NCBI GenBank assembly: GCA_015499995.1
Contig: JADNRV010000128.1
Span: forward strand, 92,187-156,186
Direction: 5' to 3'
From: Flammula alnicola
Lineage: Eukaryota > Basidiomycota > Agaricomycetes > Agaricales > Strophariaceae
Length of the DNA: 64,000 bases
Made by a program: the position numbers and the translations under genes. Shown piece after piece: positions 46,246 to 58,210 of this stretch. Numbering within the stretch: position 1 is the first letter of the stretch; every line of letters starts with the position of its first letter. Under the pieces are notes generated by a model, which saw only the letters and a list, made by a program, of their open reading frames with translations, was not told the DNA's origin and did no database searches.

Positions 46246-49160
46246 ATGTCGTCCTCAACATCGGCGGTGGCGTCGGCGACATCCTCTGCCGTCACCAAAA
46301 CAATTTCAGCGGGCTCAAACCTCAAGGTTGGCGCCGAACGGTTGTTACTCTTGGTTGTGGTAGCTGATCCTAGACTTTCGTGCAGATCGTTGGGATTATC
46401 TTGGCAATAACCAGTGGGTTGCTTATAGGTTCAAGTTTTGTGTTCAAGAAGAAGGGGCTCCTTCGCTCGCAGGCGGGCGGAGAGCTGGGCGAAGGTGTTG
46501 CGTATTTGAAATCGGTGAGTTCAACACCCATGATTTCATAGTGGGCCAGCTGGTGATCCTGACGACGGTTTCTCAAGCCACTATGGTGGACAGGAATGAG
46601 CAGTACGTGCGCGCTATCGAAGGAGAGTCATGGAATGCTGAAAGGTCTTGCTGTTAGTGATGATCCTTGGAGAACTATGTAACTTTGCTGGTGCGTCGTG
46701 TGTTTCATCTCCTTTACCGTTAGCTAAGTCTCAAACTTCTCCTTGCACAGCTTATGCTTTCGTGGAAGCTATTGTCGTCGTACGCTGCCTCTATTACTAT
46801 GTCTCGACACCCCACTCACTCGCTGCATCGAATAGACGCCGTTAGGCGCACTATCCGTCGTCATCTGCGCCATCCTTTCATCATTGTTCCTCAACGAAAA
46901 GCTCAGTTTCTTCGGCTGGCTGGGCTGTGCGTTGTGCATTGTACGTGTCCTTATTTCGTCCTCAGGCATGTTACAATTCTGATTTCATTGGACATTGAAG
47001 CTTGGCTCAGTTATCATCGCCCTCAACGGTACCCAATATCCGCATTGTCGTTGCTAAAAATAGTTCTCACCCTCGTTGCTTTCTTCCCTTCCAACAGGTC
47101 CCCAGGAAGCGAGTGTTGGCCAGATCCAAGTGTTCGAAAAACTCTTCCTCGCTCCTGGTTTCCTTACGTATATTTGCGTCCTCATCGCCATTTCCTTGGT
47201 GATTGTCTTCTACTTCGCTCCCAAGTATGTCCTTGTTTTACTCTTTTGTTCAGGATAATTATGCTAAACCTACCACTCCTTTCGTCTCAAGATATGGCAA
47301 GAACAGCATGTTGTGGTATATCTCCGTGTGTAGTATGATTGGTGGCATATCTGTTAGCGTCACCACTGGTCTCGGAGCCGCGATTGTGCAGACAGCTATG
47401 GGCGATAACCAGGTATGTTGTATGCCTCCGGTTATTTGTGATCGCGACAGGCTGATATTGGTTGCTAGTTTAAACACTGGTTCATGTACTTTTTGTTCGG
47501 ATTTGTTATTATTACCCTCTGTAAGTGGTTGTGTGATAGCTTTGGCTCGCAAGGGAGATTGACAACAGGGCCTCTTTACGTATAGTGGTGGAAGTGTACT
47601 ACCTTAATGTCGCGCTTGCTTTGTTTAATACTGGTAAGCAACCTCCATTTCTTGATATCTGGCCTCGCTTTACTAACTGCTGATCTCCAAATAGCTATGG
47701 GTGAGTTTGGTATACGATGATTAACGATTCTGATATTGACGGCCATCTAGTCACCCCAACCTACTACGTGTTTTGTGAGTTATGGTTTTCACCTTCTGTG
47801 ATGCTTCTCGTCTCATATTACATGCAGTTACGTTCTGTTCCATGGTGACGACAATTGTGGGTCGTTAGTGTCTCTGTGATTGTTGCCTGGGTTTACACTT
47901 TCTCTCTAGATTCTCTTCCAAGGATTGCACGCCAGTGTCGCCCAGATCATCACGATCGTCATGGCATTCCTCATTATCTGTTTAGGAATAACCATTCTCC
48001 AAATGTCCAAAGTTGACCCCGACAAGCTCAACAAGCTCGATCGTCGGTCTACAATCCTACTACAGGCAGCAAGGGCGCAGACGGAAACCATGGACGAGAA
48101 GGGCGCTATGGGATACGAAGATCCGGGGATGGACACCCTGCGGGGTTCATTCGGTACTGTTGGAAGCATCATCCGAGCTCGGACCGTCAGAAGGATGAGC
48201 CAGCGTAGCCAAAACAACTCGCATCTGCAGATGCGGCCACAAGGTGCCGCTGCACCGTACAACCCAACTGCTTCGTGGATGAGCGCTGCAGGTGTACCTG
48301 AGCATCCGGAGGGTTTCGCCGGAATGCAGCGGCATCAGCTGTACGATGCACCTGTGCCTCGAGACGATACTTCCTCCTTCCGAGCGCCCTCTGTGCATTC
48401 GCAGCTTGCCAACGTCGGCAAGCGGCCCACGATCAAGTTCGATAGCCAGGATGTGGTGCATCAGTATAGCAGGCCGGGCCAGCCCCAATCGCCAGCGACC
48501 CACGAACATCGACAAGCCGTCCATGGCTCTGTGCTCCTGCAGGACGGATATCCACCGCTACCGCCATTACCTGCGCAACGGGATACTGTGGTATCAGAAG
48601 GCAACCTCCTGGAGATCGACACTCCCATTCAGCCCCCGCGGAATTCAGGGCTGTCGACGCCCACTGCAAATGAACATACCGATATCTCTGCGACTCTACC
48701 GAACCAAATGGTCACACTACCGCCATCATTGGCGAATGAGCATGTGGTGCATAGTGCGCCCCCGACGATGTACCAGCGGTTCGGGTCATCGCAGCCTGTA
48801 CATAAGGACTCGAGGGAGCTGTTTGAGCGCGGGACGCTGCTTTCGTTCCCTTCGGTCACAGACTCGGCGCCGAGCGAGTGGAACGACGAGCAGCTGGAGA
48901 GACTGCAGCTGTATGCGGAGAAGGGCAGCAATAGCCCTAAAACCTCGAGCATAAACCTGAGTTCGAAGGCGAAGGAGAAGGAAAGGTCGAGGTCGAGAGA
49001 GAAGACGAGGACGCCGAAGAGGTACCCGAAGGGGCTCGGGGAGGAAGATCGGGAGGAGAGCGAGAGCTTGTGGCATAAGAGCGCAGCCAGCTTGGAGGAG
49101 AGTGATACGGAACTGCCGCCTGATATGGGGAGTATAAGGCTGGTGCAGCCGAAGTTTTAG
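46246..49160 (+). CDS. NIPA-family magnesium transporter with long cytosolic tail
   Basis: Fifteen exons: 46246-46326, 46386-46514, 46578-46602, 46658-46690, 46751-46779, 46836-46940, 47001-47028, 47098-47224, 47292-47412, 47469-47520, 47586-47633, 47695-47700, 47751-47774, 47828-47856, 47910-49160. All phases close: 695 residues. The first ~300 residues are the NIPA/DUF803 membrane domain with about nine helices: [89 protein letters not shown]. Family members move Mg2+ across plasma or endosomal membranes. The C-terminal ~390 residues are Ser/Pro-rich and probably disordered, with a basic [16 protein letters not shown] stretch near the end. Many tiny exons, including one of 6 nt (CTATGG), are needed to rebuild the conserved FNTAMVTPTYYV. 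Confidence 0.93.
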
Positions 49161-49904
49161 GTGTAGGCGCAGGGTAGGCATTTCGCGTGCTGGGTCTCCT
49201 TGATCTTCTACTCCCTCTAACTGACTTCTGCTTTACCTTTTTTTTATCACCTCTGCTTTGGGTCGCCTGGCGTCTTCGCTTCCTGTACCTCCGTTTACAC
49301 ACCTTTCTGCGTTTTGTCTACCTTGTAACTGGTCGTTCCAGTCGCCTACCTGCCTCTCTAGCTACCGCCATTCCCTCCTTGCTTCCCTCATCACTGTGGC
49401 TATCCTAGGACCTCAACCCACTACACCACCTGCTTTTGATACTACCACCACCTCTCTTGCTGCTGCTTCTGCAGGTGCAATTTCTGTACTGTGTAAAGAT
49501 AGAGAACATGACATTATTTACTTATCCACGGGACTCTTTTTAAAAGAAATTTTATTGTTTTCTTTTATTCTATTTTTTCTCTCTTCCTTTGGTTTTCGTT
49601 TTGCTTTGAGCCCCTCTAACTACGCATTTCTTATCACGATCTGACATGATTTATACCTGCGTGAACATTGGTGCTTTCACCAACTTTTCGCAGAGATGGT
49701 CTTGAATGCCGAGCCTTGTCAAGTGTTGTGCCTGCGGCCCGACTCTTTCGGATGTGTGCAGCCCTGAGCACCGCCCATGCGCGCCTTGATGAATTCTCCG
49801 TTCAGGGTTCTGTTCGAAAATATTTCAACAGTGATGCGAAACGTACTTGTCCCCCTTGAACCTCTTCGACTTCCAGCAACTTGCCTCGGTGACAACTGGC
49901 AAAA
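49161..49904. other. Intergenic
   Basis: Pyrimidine-rich 3' UTR of the NIPA gene, then the promoter of the MBOAT_2 gene. No other gene recognised. Confidence 0.4.
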
Positions 49905-51110
49905 ATGAGGGGCAAAGTTCACGACTTCAACCCGAGTCTCCTGGGACTCATCGCGTTTTTCGAGATTCTCGCGCTGGCTCGTGGAGGAGGAAGTAACGCG
50001 CATCTGAACGAGCTCTTTTTCATTCCCGTCGCTTCGCTATGCATCTACATGGTGTTTTTCTGCGCGTCGGAAAATGCAACTTCGGATTACGCTCTATCTA
50101 TGAACGCCAGCACGCTATTCTTTTGTGCATCGGACTTTATCCTCCTCCGGAAGCACCAACGCGAGTTGAGGATGATAGGACAGAAGAAACCTACCTCTGA
50201 GATGTCGTTCACTGAGCGGTTGTGGTGGGCGACAAACCTCATTTTCACGCTGCGGGGACTTGGATGGTCACACGAGCCGACGAGCCATCTCGCACCACGG
50301 CCAACAAGTTCTCGCACGCGGTTCATAATCTCTCAGCTATTGTGGATTTTATTCTACTTTATGCTATTCGACATCGCCTCAATATTTATACGCGCAAATC
50401 CCTGCTTTGGGAGAGGAGGGCCGTCGTTAACTGCATATGGATGGGTGTGGCAAACAACGGCCTGGCTCAATATCATCCGTCCTTATGCAATGCTGAGCAT
50501 GATCTACGCAGGAATCAGCATTGTCTCCGTTGCGGTAGGACTCACGGAGCCACGAGAGTGGCCTCATCTCTTCGGCTCTCCTCGAGATGCTTACACTGTA
50601 CGGAAAAGTTGGGGGCGTGTTTGGCACCAAATGCTGCGGAAAGTAAGCTATCTAAATCCAATCTATGTCCAACATTGAGTAACTTTTGGCTTCTAGCTGT
50701 TGACAGGTCACATGGATTTCTTTGCCAAAGTCTTACACCTCCCAAAAGGCACATTCACGACGTATTTCAAGCTCTTTGGCTCCTTCTTCATCTCTGGACT
50801 CATTCATTACGCCGGAGACTACATATTGTTTCAAGATTGGTCCGGCACATCCTTACGGTTCTTCGTTCTCCAAGCCGTCGCTATCACATTTGAGGATGCC
50901 ATCATCGGACTCGCCGGACGTCTTGGATATACCAAGCCTACCCCGTTCTTCAAGCTGGTCGGATTCATTTGGGTGTTTGCGTGGTTCACGTTTTCCATCC
51001 CAATCTGGATAGACCCAGTTGTTCATACTGGCGCGATGGATGATGATGTCAACGTGAGCCTTATCATGGGACTGTGGCGAGGCGAATGGACCCCGAAACG
51101 GGCAGTGTAG
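49905..51110 (+). CDS. MBOAT_2 / wax-synthase-like acyltransferase, intact copy
   Basis: Two exons, 49905-50642 and 50697-51110, give 383 residues in one frame. This is the complete version of the family seen at 1-605 and 19637-20832. It has about eight hydrophobic helices, the block ELRMIGQKKPTSEMSF-ERLWW, LGWSHEPTSHLAPRPT, LTEPREWPHLFGS, and the catalytic-region VRKSWGRVWHQMLRK. After the single intron comes FFISGLIHYAGDYILF, whose His is the candidate active-site residue of the MBOAT fold. The intron position (after the WHQ block) is conserved with the second copy. Likely an ER membrane acyltransferase acting on an alcohol or terpenoid; the substrate cannot be read from sequence. Confidence 0.9.
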
Positions 51111-51534
51111 TTAGTCCTACCCAACCCCATTTTCTATACTGATGTTAGTCCTATATCATCTTAGAGTACTGTTTGTCGTTATACCTTGCATTATGACTAT
51201 CTGACATGGCTAGAGACTTCATCGGAATGAATTATCCTTTGGAATATGCGCCGTAATGGACATTCGCAAAATGATGCAACATTTACACTTTGGGAGTAAC
51301 TCCGGCGGATTCTTGACTGCTTTACAGAAGTCCACTCTGGCTCATCGGAAAATTGTAAAGTCGCCTTTACTTCGCAGCAGAACTTGGCTGGCCGAATATT
51401 TAATATCTCAGAAGAATCGACAGGACAGCACTCAGCTTGCGTTCGTCTCTTACACAATGCCAAACGTCAAATATATCCTACTCAAACTCATCCAGGAGTA
51501 ATATCCAATGTCAAACGGTAAGAGGTACTTTAAT
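51111..51534. other. Intergenic, convergent 3' ends
   Basis: Spacer between the MBOAT_2 gene and the pathogen-related-protein homologue. No coding signal beyond short open frames. Confidence 0.4.
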
Positions 51535-52383
51535 TTAATGCGGAACTGGACAGCCAGCACCCAGACCGAGGTGCTCGACTCGCTCTCTCTCTTCCAATGT
51601 TTCCAGACCCTCGGTCAACATCTGTCGGAACATGGATTCAGGCTCCCAGAACGTCTCTAGAGATGTTATTTCGAATTTGTCATTGACCCCCGCGACAGTA
51701 ATGCCGAAAACTTCAATGACCTTGCCATTCGCTTTGGCAGTCACAGTACGGCCAGAGCTCAGCTTTGCGCGGTAATTGCCTGTCATGGTGCCTAAAAGAG
51801 CGCATTGTGTCAGATAATCCTCTTTTATGACGGCACAATGATACCACTCACCCCAATGCCTCCATTTAATGCTCACTTTCGGAGGCTCACCGAGTACCTC
51901 GAGCACCTCCCAATTGAAGGTCCGTAACGCGCTCTTAAAAAGCTTATGGGACTTTGAAAAATCCATGGCGGCCGTCTCATAGACGCCCTTTACTCCATTC
52001 TCCCCAATCAGAGCATTGTACGTGCCCATCCGAAGCATGTTGTCCGCTGACATCGCGGGGCCGCCGTTCAGGTGAAACGCATAAGTTTCCTGGGATATCG
52101 TACGCCATTCCTTGGAATCAACTTTATAGGAGGCCTCTTTCTCCCAGTTCTTGACGAGGTTCTGGATGAGGCACTCAAGTGACAGTGGGTTGGTTTCCCA
52201 GGAAGTGGACTTTGTGGCTTCGAAGTTGATGTTACTGGTTGTATAGTCTGGGGGGCTCCTGAAACGCCATTGGGATTCTGCGATGAAATTTGGGTTAGCG
52301 GCCTAGAATGAGCTTCTCCACGCTATGGACATACCGTCATTCAAGACTGCATTAGGGTCAAGAAGGAAGTCTGGAATTGCCAT
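51535..52383 (-). CDS. Pathogen-related-protein-like, SnoaL/NTF2-fold
   Basis: Three exons, 52383-52335, 52277-51852 and 51791-51535, close to 243 residues. The sequence follows the plant and fungal pathogen-related protein (barley PR-like) pattern: an N-terminal DYTTSNINFEATKS, then NPLSLECLIQNLVKNWEKE, TYAFHLNGG, FNWEVLEVLGEPPKVSIKWR followed by HWG, and GKVIEVFGITVAGVN. This is the layout of a SnoaL-like cone (NTF2 fold). The function of the family is not established; binding of a small ligand is plausible. No signal peptide. Confidence 0.85.
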
Positions 52384-52874
52384 TGTGATTTGATTTCTTT
52401 AATCTGGAAGGGATATAAGTATTTAGATAACCAGTGTTAGAAGATGCTTTCTGGGATCTACTTAAGGCTTTCAGCCACTCTCTGCGCATCTCCGTCTGCA
52501 TAGAAGACAGGGGCTATTCAATTGTTATCTCCAGCGACTGGATAAATGCTAGGAAGCTAATCGTGTCAGTTAGAGTTTCGCCTTTTATACTGAATCAACG
52601 CACCGGTAAACATATCAATCCAACAAGCATCATGATCTTCCTTGTATTAACGTCGATGAGAATTCATCTCCGAGCCGCGTTAACCTGGGCCTTGGTCAAA
52701 CTTAGAGCAAGCATTGAGTAATTTCGCGCCTTATGCGCGCGATTGACCAAATCGTTCACGCATGACTGGAAATTTTCCTTGGTAAGAAGTTAGCAAGATC
52801 TTGATGTGGGCAGTTGAATACGTGAAGCTGAGTGTAGTGTACTAAGGTGCAGGCGGGAACAGCCGAGTTATTCA
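52384..52874. other. Intergenic, with remnant of an inverted-repeat element at its right end
   Basis: Upstream region of the PR-like gene. From about 52848 the sequence (GGAACAGCCGAG-TT then CTTTCCGC) matches 57511-57540 and is the outer part of the repeat into which the hAT element inserted. Confidence 0.5.
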
Positions 52875-52882
52875 CTTTCCGC

Positions 52883-55800
52883 TAGGGACTAACACGGACC
52901 GACGAGATCCGGTTGCTACCCGTGACCGTTTATATCCGGATACTATTTTCGGTACCCGTGACTATTTATAGCGAACCGTGGATACCACGGATATAAATAG
53001 CCATATATAGATATATTTTCAATCTCCGACGTCAAGCAAGGATAGCGTGGTTTTCGCCGCGTTAACTAACCGCTGCGAGCATCCCAACGGTTTCTTCCCT
53101 CCCCGCCTTCTTGTTATGCCTCCCAAGGCCGCGCCCAAGGCTCCCAAGGCTGCTCCCAAGCCCCGCAAGGGCAGCAAGGCTGTTGCTGCTGCCCCTGCAG
53201 CTCCTGCAGCTCCTGCAGCTCCTGCACCACCGGATCCACCTGTAACTCCCCCTCCAAGGCCACGAGGGCGGGCAGGTCTGCGTGGTTTTGAGACGCCAGG
53301 GGAGCAATTTCCACCAGTATCTCCAGACTCAAGTGATGAAGATACTGACACTGCTGCTGCTGGGGATGTTTTTGCTCCTCCTGTTCTTATATCACCCATC
53401 AAGCGTCGCCAGAGGCAAGCTGCTCCTACAATCAACCGTCTCACTGATCTCGAGGTCTGGGACATGAGTGACGAAGAGATTGTTGGTGAGTATATTCAAC
53501 AAAATTAACAAGTAATGATAAATAAATAAATTCTTTAAGATGCTGCACGAATGTCGTGGAGATCTGAAGTCTACGATCACTATGACGTCACACTGCGACG
53601 GAATTTTACTGAGGCCCAAGAGCCTCTTTCTATGACTTTGATATTCACTTGCAAAACACATCCGCAGAATCACACGTCTGTCCGGACTCGCCTCCGGGGG
53701 AAATCGGGCGATGGGACAAGCAATTTGCAGAAGGATGTTGATACTTGCTTGAGAAAGCAAGGCCGTGAACGTGTAAAGCCAGCACCAGCAGCTATTCCTT
53801 ACTCTGAGGCAGCTCATCGTGCTCTTATTGCCCTTCGTTGCGCTAAAAACGCACGTCCGATCAATTCTGTCCTTGATGAAGACTATAAACTTGAGGTCGA
53901 AATGCTACGACCTGGGACCAAGCTTCCGAGTCCAATGACTGTTCAACGGGATCTCCTTTACATCTATGAACAGGCCTCCATTGCAGTAAAGAACTATTTT
54001 TTGGTATGTTAATTTGCATTATAAGATTTAGAAAGTGCTTATACGTTAAATGTAGCAACTAAACAGTACAATTCACCTTGTTCTTGATGGGTGGACTTCT
54101 CCGCTTGTTTCTTCATATCTTGGCCTTGTGGTTGTTTGGTTTGATCAGGGAGTAATTCATCGTGCAATTCTGGAATTCATTCGGTGTGTGGCAAATCTGT
54201 GATATATATTCTCTATTTCTCAGTTCCTTTTATTTTGATAGCTTGACTAAAAAACATGATGGGCGGTATCTGGCCACAGTTACATCCGAATGTTTGAAAC
54301 GGTTTGGTCTTGATCAACAGGTAAGTAAAATAAATATAATCTTTCAAAATAGATAATAATGTCTGCATTTATATAGCTACTTGGTCTATGTATGGACAAT
54401 GCCAGTAATTGCGACAAGCTTGCAGAATTGCTGTCGGACTATATTCCCACATTCTGGGGTATGGATGCACGCCTGCGATGCTTGGCTCATATAATCAACC
54501 TTGTCGCAAAGGTAACTGCAACAATATCCATTGAGCAATTAGCTAATTGTTTCTATTTAGATCTTTATTTCTTTCTTCTTTAAGAAACCGAAAGTAAAGA
54601 AATCTATCACGATTGCATCAGACCATCGCAACGAAGAGGTAGAGCTGGTTGTGGATCCTGGGGATGGATCAGATGAGGGTGAGGAGGATTCCGCAGCCAC
54701 TGAACAAGCGTCAATCGAGGCAGAGGAGACCCAAGAAGATGACGGTCAAGTAGCTCATGATGATGCAGTCGTCAAGTCTCTTCGGGATATCGCAATACGC
54801 GAGATGAAAGATCAAGGTGTGGTGATGTCTGAAGCAGAAAAACAGATGGCACTTAAACTCTTTCCAGCGGTACAGTCATTATTCAATATTACTAAATATG
54901 TGTTCTAAAATATTATCTAGGTTTCTGGACTTGCACGCCGTGTTCACGACTCATCGCCACTGAATGAGAAATTCCAGGAACTTATCGACCAGGATCCTGA
55001 GCTTTCATCAACCAAGCGTGCTCTCGATCGCCGTGTCCCAACTCGATGGAACTCAGACTTCGATTGTCTTGCTGCACACTTGCATTTTAGGGATGTTATT
55101 GAGGCTCTGACAGGTGTTTCTGGGAACAAGTTGCAGGCATACCGCCTCTCAGAAGAGCAATGGGAATTGGCAGATGATGTTCAAGAGGTGTTAAAGGTGT
55201 TTATATCTTTTTTTTATTCACCTAATTGTGTCTGATTTTTCAATAGCTTTTTAAAGATGTAACACTACTCTTCTCCCAGGCAGAGGTCCCTCTTATTGTT
55301 GACGCTCTTCCCATGTTATTCCACCTTCAAGATAGCTTAAAGGCAGTTGTTCTTGATCAGCCCCAGAATGATGACGACGCCTCCGATGACGACTCTGACT
55401 TATCCTCCACTTCCGGTGAAACTCCTGCTGTAATTCGGATCGCAGCTCACGCTGGAGTTTTGCTCATCGAGAAATATATGGACTTGACATGGGATTGTGA
55501 GATCTATGTTATATCTATTGGTGCTTTTTCAATTTCCTATTTTTTGGATTTAATAGCTGATATATAAACCAGTTATGTGTCCAGATCGGAAGCTGCAGTT
55601 CCTTAAAGACTATGTTTCATCGGAAAAGTTAAAGGAAATCAAAAAGATGGTAATTAACCGATGGTCGAAGACTTATGCACCTGCACAGTCGCAGATTCCA
55701 GTTGCAAAGAAGAATACCAAGGTAATGTATTTTCTAAGTCATAAACTTGGATTTTTTCTTACTTTTGGATCATAGGAAAAGTCAAAATGGGCTGCTCCCT

Positions 55801-56531
55801 CTTCTGCTTCCTCAGGTTCAAGCAAATATCCTGCTGATTCTATTCAAGCATATCTGGCAGAAAGTGTAGCTTCATCGGACGCCATAACAGATGCAGGTGG
55901 ATATATGAAATATTGGTATCAAATGAGAAATACACGACCTGGCCTTTCAAGAATGGGGCAGGCATTTTGCTCAGCACCAGGTTTGCCTTTCCTCATTATA
56001 TAGAAGCTCTACTAATTTTTTCCTTCTTTACAGCAACTTCTGTCGATGCTGAACGTGCATTCTCAACTGGTCGTCGTCAAGTGAATCATATGCAACATAA
56101 TATGAGCTCACAAACATTCAAGGCACGTGTGGCACTGGGTTCTTGGGCTAAAACCCCTATATTTCCCAAGTATTCGGATATTGCAGCAATGGTGGAGTCA
56201 CGCATGGGTGAATGAACAGAGACACATGAAATTGAAAGAATATGTAATAAATTTGTACTATAGTGTTATATTTTCCATTTTCTGAAAGACATGGATACCA
56301 ATGTTTGTAATTAATGCATGAACGAACTCTCCCCCTTGATAGCTCTCTAACGCACCCTTACTTGAGCAAAACGGATAAGAATTGACCGAGCTACATTGCG
56401 GTGGCTCACAGCGTACAAAAATAGCACGGGTCTATCCGGATCATGCCGATCCGAACCGTATCCGAACCGTATATGGTAAAATCCGCGGTTCGGTTACGGA
56501 TCGGTCCCGGATATATCCGTGTTAGTCCCTA
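52883..56531 (+). mobile_element. Complete hAT transposon with 8-bp target duplication
   Basis: The left end TAGGGACTAACACGGA and right end TCCGTGTTAGTCCCTA are perfect 16-bp inverted repeats. CTTTCCGC flanks both ends (52875-52882 and 56532-56539), the 8-bp duplication expected for hAT. Length is 3,649 bp. The subterminal regions are rich in CCGGAT/ATCCGG and CGGTACCCG-type short repeats. It contains one intact transposase gene. The ends, duplication and open frame all point to a young and possibly autonomous copy. Confidence 0.95.
53116..56215 (+). CDS. hAT transposase
   Basis: Eleven exons: 53116-53485, 53540-54003, 54056-54183, 54242-54320, 54377-54511, 54561-54869, 54921-55196, 55247-55520, 55573-55721, 55776-55980, 56034-56215. 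Every phase closes: 856 residues with no stop or frameshift. The N-terminus is Pro/Ala/Lys-rich, likely DNA binding or disordered. The core shows hAT signatures: STIHLVLDGWTSPLVSSYL (first catalytic Asp region), LLGLCMDNASNCDKL (second), RLRCLAHIINLVAK, and VPTRWNSDFDCL. An acidic insertion of ~70 residues follows the LVAK helix. The C-terminus is the hAT dimerisation domain: ATSVDAERAFSTGRRQVN, then MSSQTFKARVALGSW. It catalyses excision and insertion with 8-bp target duplication. Confidence 0.95.
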
Positions 56532-56532
56532 C

Positions 56533-57501
56533 TTTCCGCCTTGAACCTTAATATAAAAGGAAGGTCCGGAACTCGGGATCTGGGTAAGCCGGTGAGCGCC
56601 TTTGTTTATTGTTTTGGTCGCCTCGCCCATTTTGGATGTCGCGCGCCGCCGTCCAACACAGTGCCGTTTACCTGGAATATCTCCAAGTCCCACACAGCAC
56701 CTGTAGCTGATATCCTGCTGTAAAAATTTCAGGCTTCGGCCTATTTCTGTATCATTCATTAATTCAATGATTTGAATACATAGTAATATATAATAATCCC
56801 CTCGGTCTAAAACTATGGGCTCGCACACGCCCATTCACTGCAGTCAAGCAGGCCGTGCTTGGCGTATCCAAGCCGCAGAGGTCATGCCCCAGCCCTTTCT
56901 CCATGCTACATCATTCTCATCAGCGAAGAGAGTGGCCAGACGCCGAGACAGATGGCTAGCGGTCGGAGGTTCAGGCGCTGTGACGACAGGCGGCGTGCAC
57001 CCTCATATCCTTATGACGGTCCCCAACCCTCCCACAATCCGACCGGCAGCCCATTCCTCGCCTCCGAATACATCATCGCCATGGTTCATTAAGTTGGAAT
57101 ATCGTGGGCAAGTAGGGGGACGGCTTTCCAGCGAGGCGGTGTGGTCGTTTGAGCATTGGCAAGCCTGGTACACTTGAACCGCACGGCAACCACGCGGTCG
57201 TGTGTTCATGAATCAGCGGCGTCGAATAAATACATACTTGGACAATCTTACCTCGCCCAAAGCCATCTCATGGGGATGTTGCTGAAGAGAGCTATCTCAA
57301 ATTTGAGACAGGCGGGGTTAAGAGGAAGGTGGCAGGCGCCGGGCGTGCTTGAGAAGATGAAGGGAGGATGAAAGCTTGACGAGATCGAAGGTTTAGTTTG
57401 GCAATGTTATTCTGACCTCCAAATTCAGAAAAATAGCGCGCGGACGCGCGGCGGGAGTTATTCTTAGCACCTTCCTTTTATATTAAGGTTCAAGGCGGAA
57501 A
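56533..57501. mobile_element. Inverted-repeat element, 33-bp perfect arms; target of the hAT insertion
   Basis: The arms at 56533-56565 and 57469-57501 are perfect 33-bp inverted copies (beginning TTTCCGCCTTGAACCTTAAT). The hAT target duplication overlaps the outermost bases of the left arm, so the hAT landed at this element's edge. No coding capacity. A further partial arm copy with one extra C lies at 57532-57551 in the same orientation as the left arm. True outer boundaries are uncertain because related arms are nested. Confidence 0.7.
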
Positions 57502-57845
57502 CTCAAAAGTGGAACAGCCGAAGTTGTTGACTTTCCGCCCTGAACCTTAATTTTCTTTTGGGATATGGAATTCTAGAAAGTCCGCCCCGCCTTTGTTTGC
57601 TTTGGTTCTCAACCGAAAATAGGCTGAGCGGCTGTTCTGAGCCATATCGGGCCAAACGCTGGCGTCAATCCAAAGTCCGAATCCCTGCTGGCTCGCAGGA
57701 GCTGCAGGCCCAATGGCGGGATGACCACACGCACGTAGATTTAAAACCAATATATTTTATATGCTAATATTAAAAAACAATTTGAAAAGTACACGACGAG
57801 GTAAGAAAACGACAGGTTACAGCTAAGTATGGAGGGAGTGCCGCA

Positions 57846-57936
57846 GGTGTTCGTGGGCATTTGAGGTGTTCACAAGTGGTTGTGGGTTGCTCGCGAGCCT
57901 TTGTAGGTAGTGATAGGCATCCACAGGCGGTCGAGA
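57846..57936. repeat. Direct repeat, copy 1
   Basis: About 85 bp starting GGTGTTCGTGGGC and ending GGCGGTCGAGA. Repeated at 58130-58210 with scattered changes; the offset is about 283 bp. Confidence 0.75.
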
Positions 57937-58129
57937 TGGCTGTTACATAGGCCGCTCTGGCTACGTAGTTGACGTTGCGAAGGAGCATTGTTCGTGACAT
58001 ACCTGGTGGCCCTCCCACTGCCTGGATCCCCCTTCGTGTTCCTGCACTGCCTATGCTCCTGCAGTGCTGACCGGTGTTTGTGTTTATGGGTGGGTTGTAA
58101 GCGTCCACGGGCGGTCCAGGGGTGCCACG

Positions 58130-58210
58130 GGTGTTCGTGGGCGTTTGAGGTGTTCGCGAGTGGTTGTCGGTTGCTCGCGAGCCTTCGTGGGTGGCGGTAG
58201 GCGGTCGAGA
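58130..58210. repeat. Direct repeat, copy 2
   Basis: Second copy of the segment at 57846-57936. Both share GGTTGCTCGCGAGCCTT. Confidence 0.75.
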
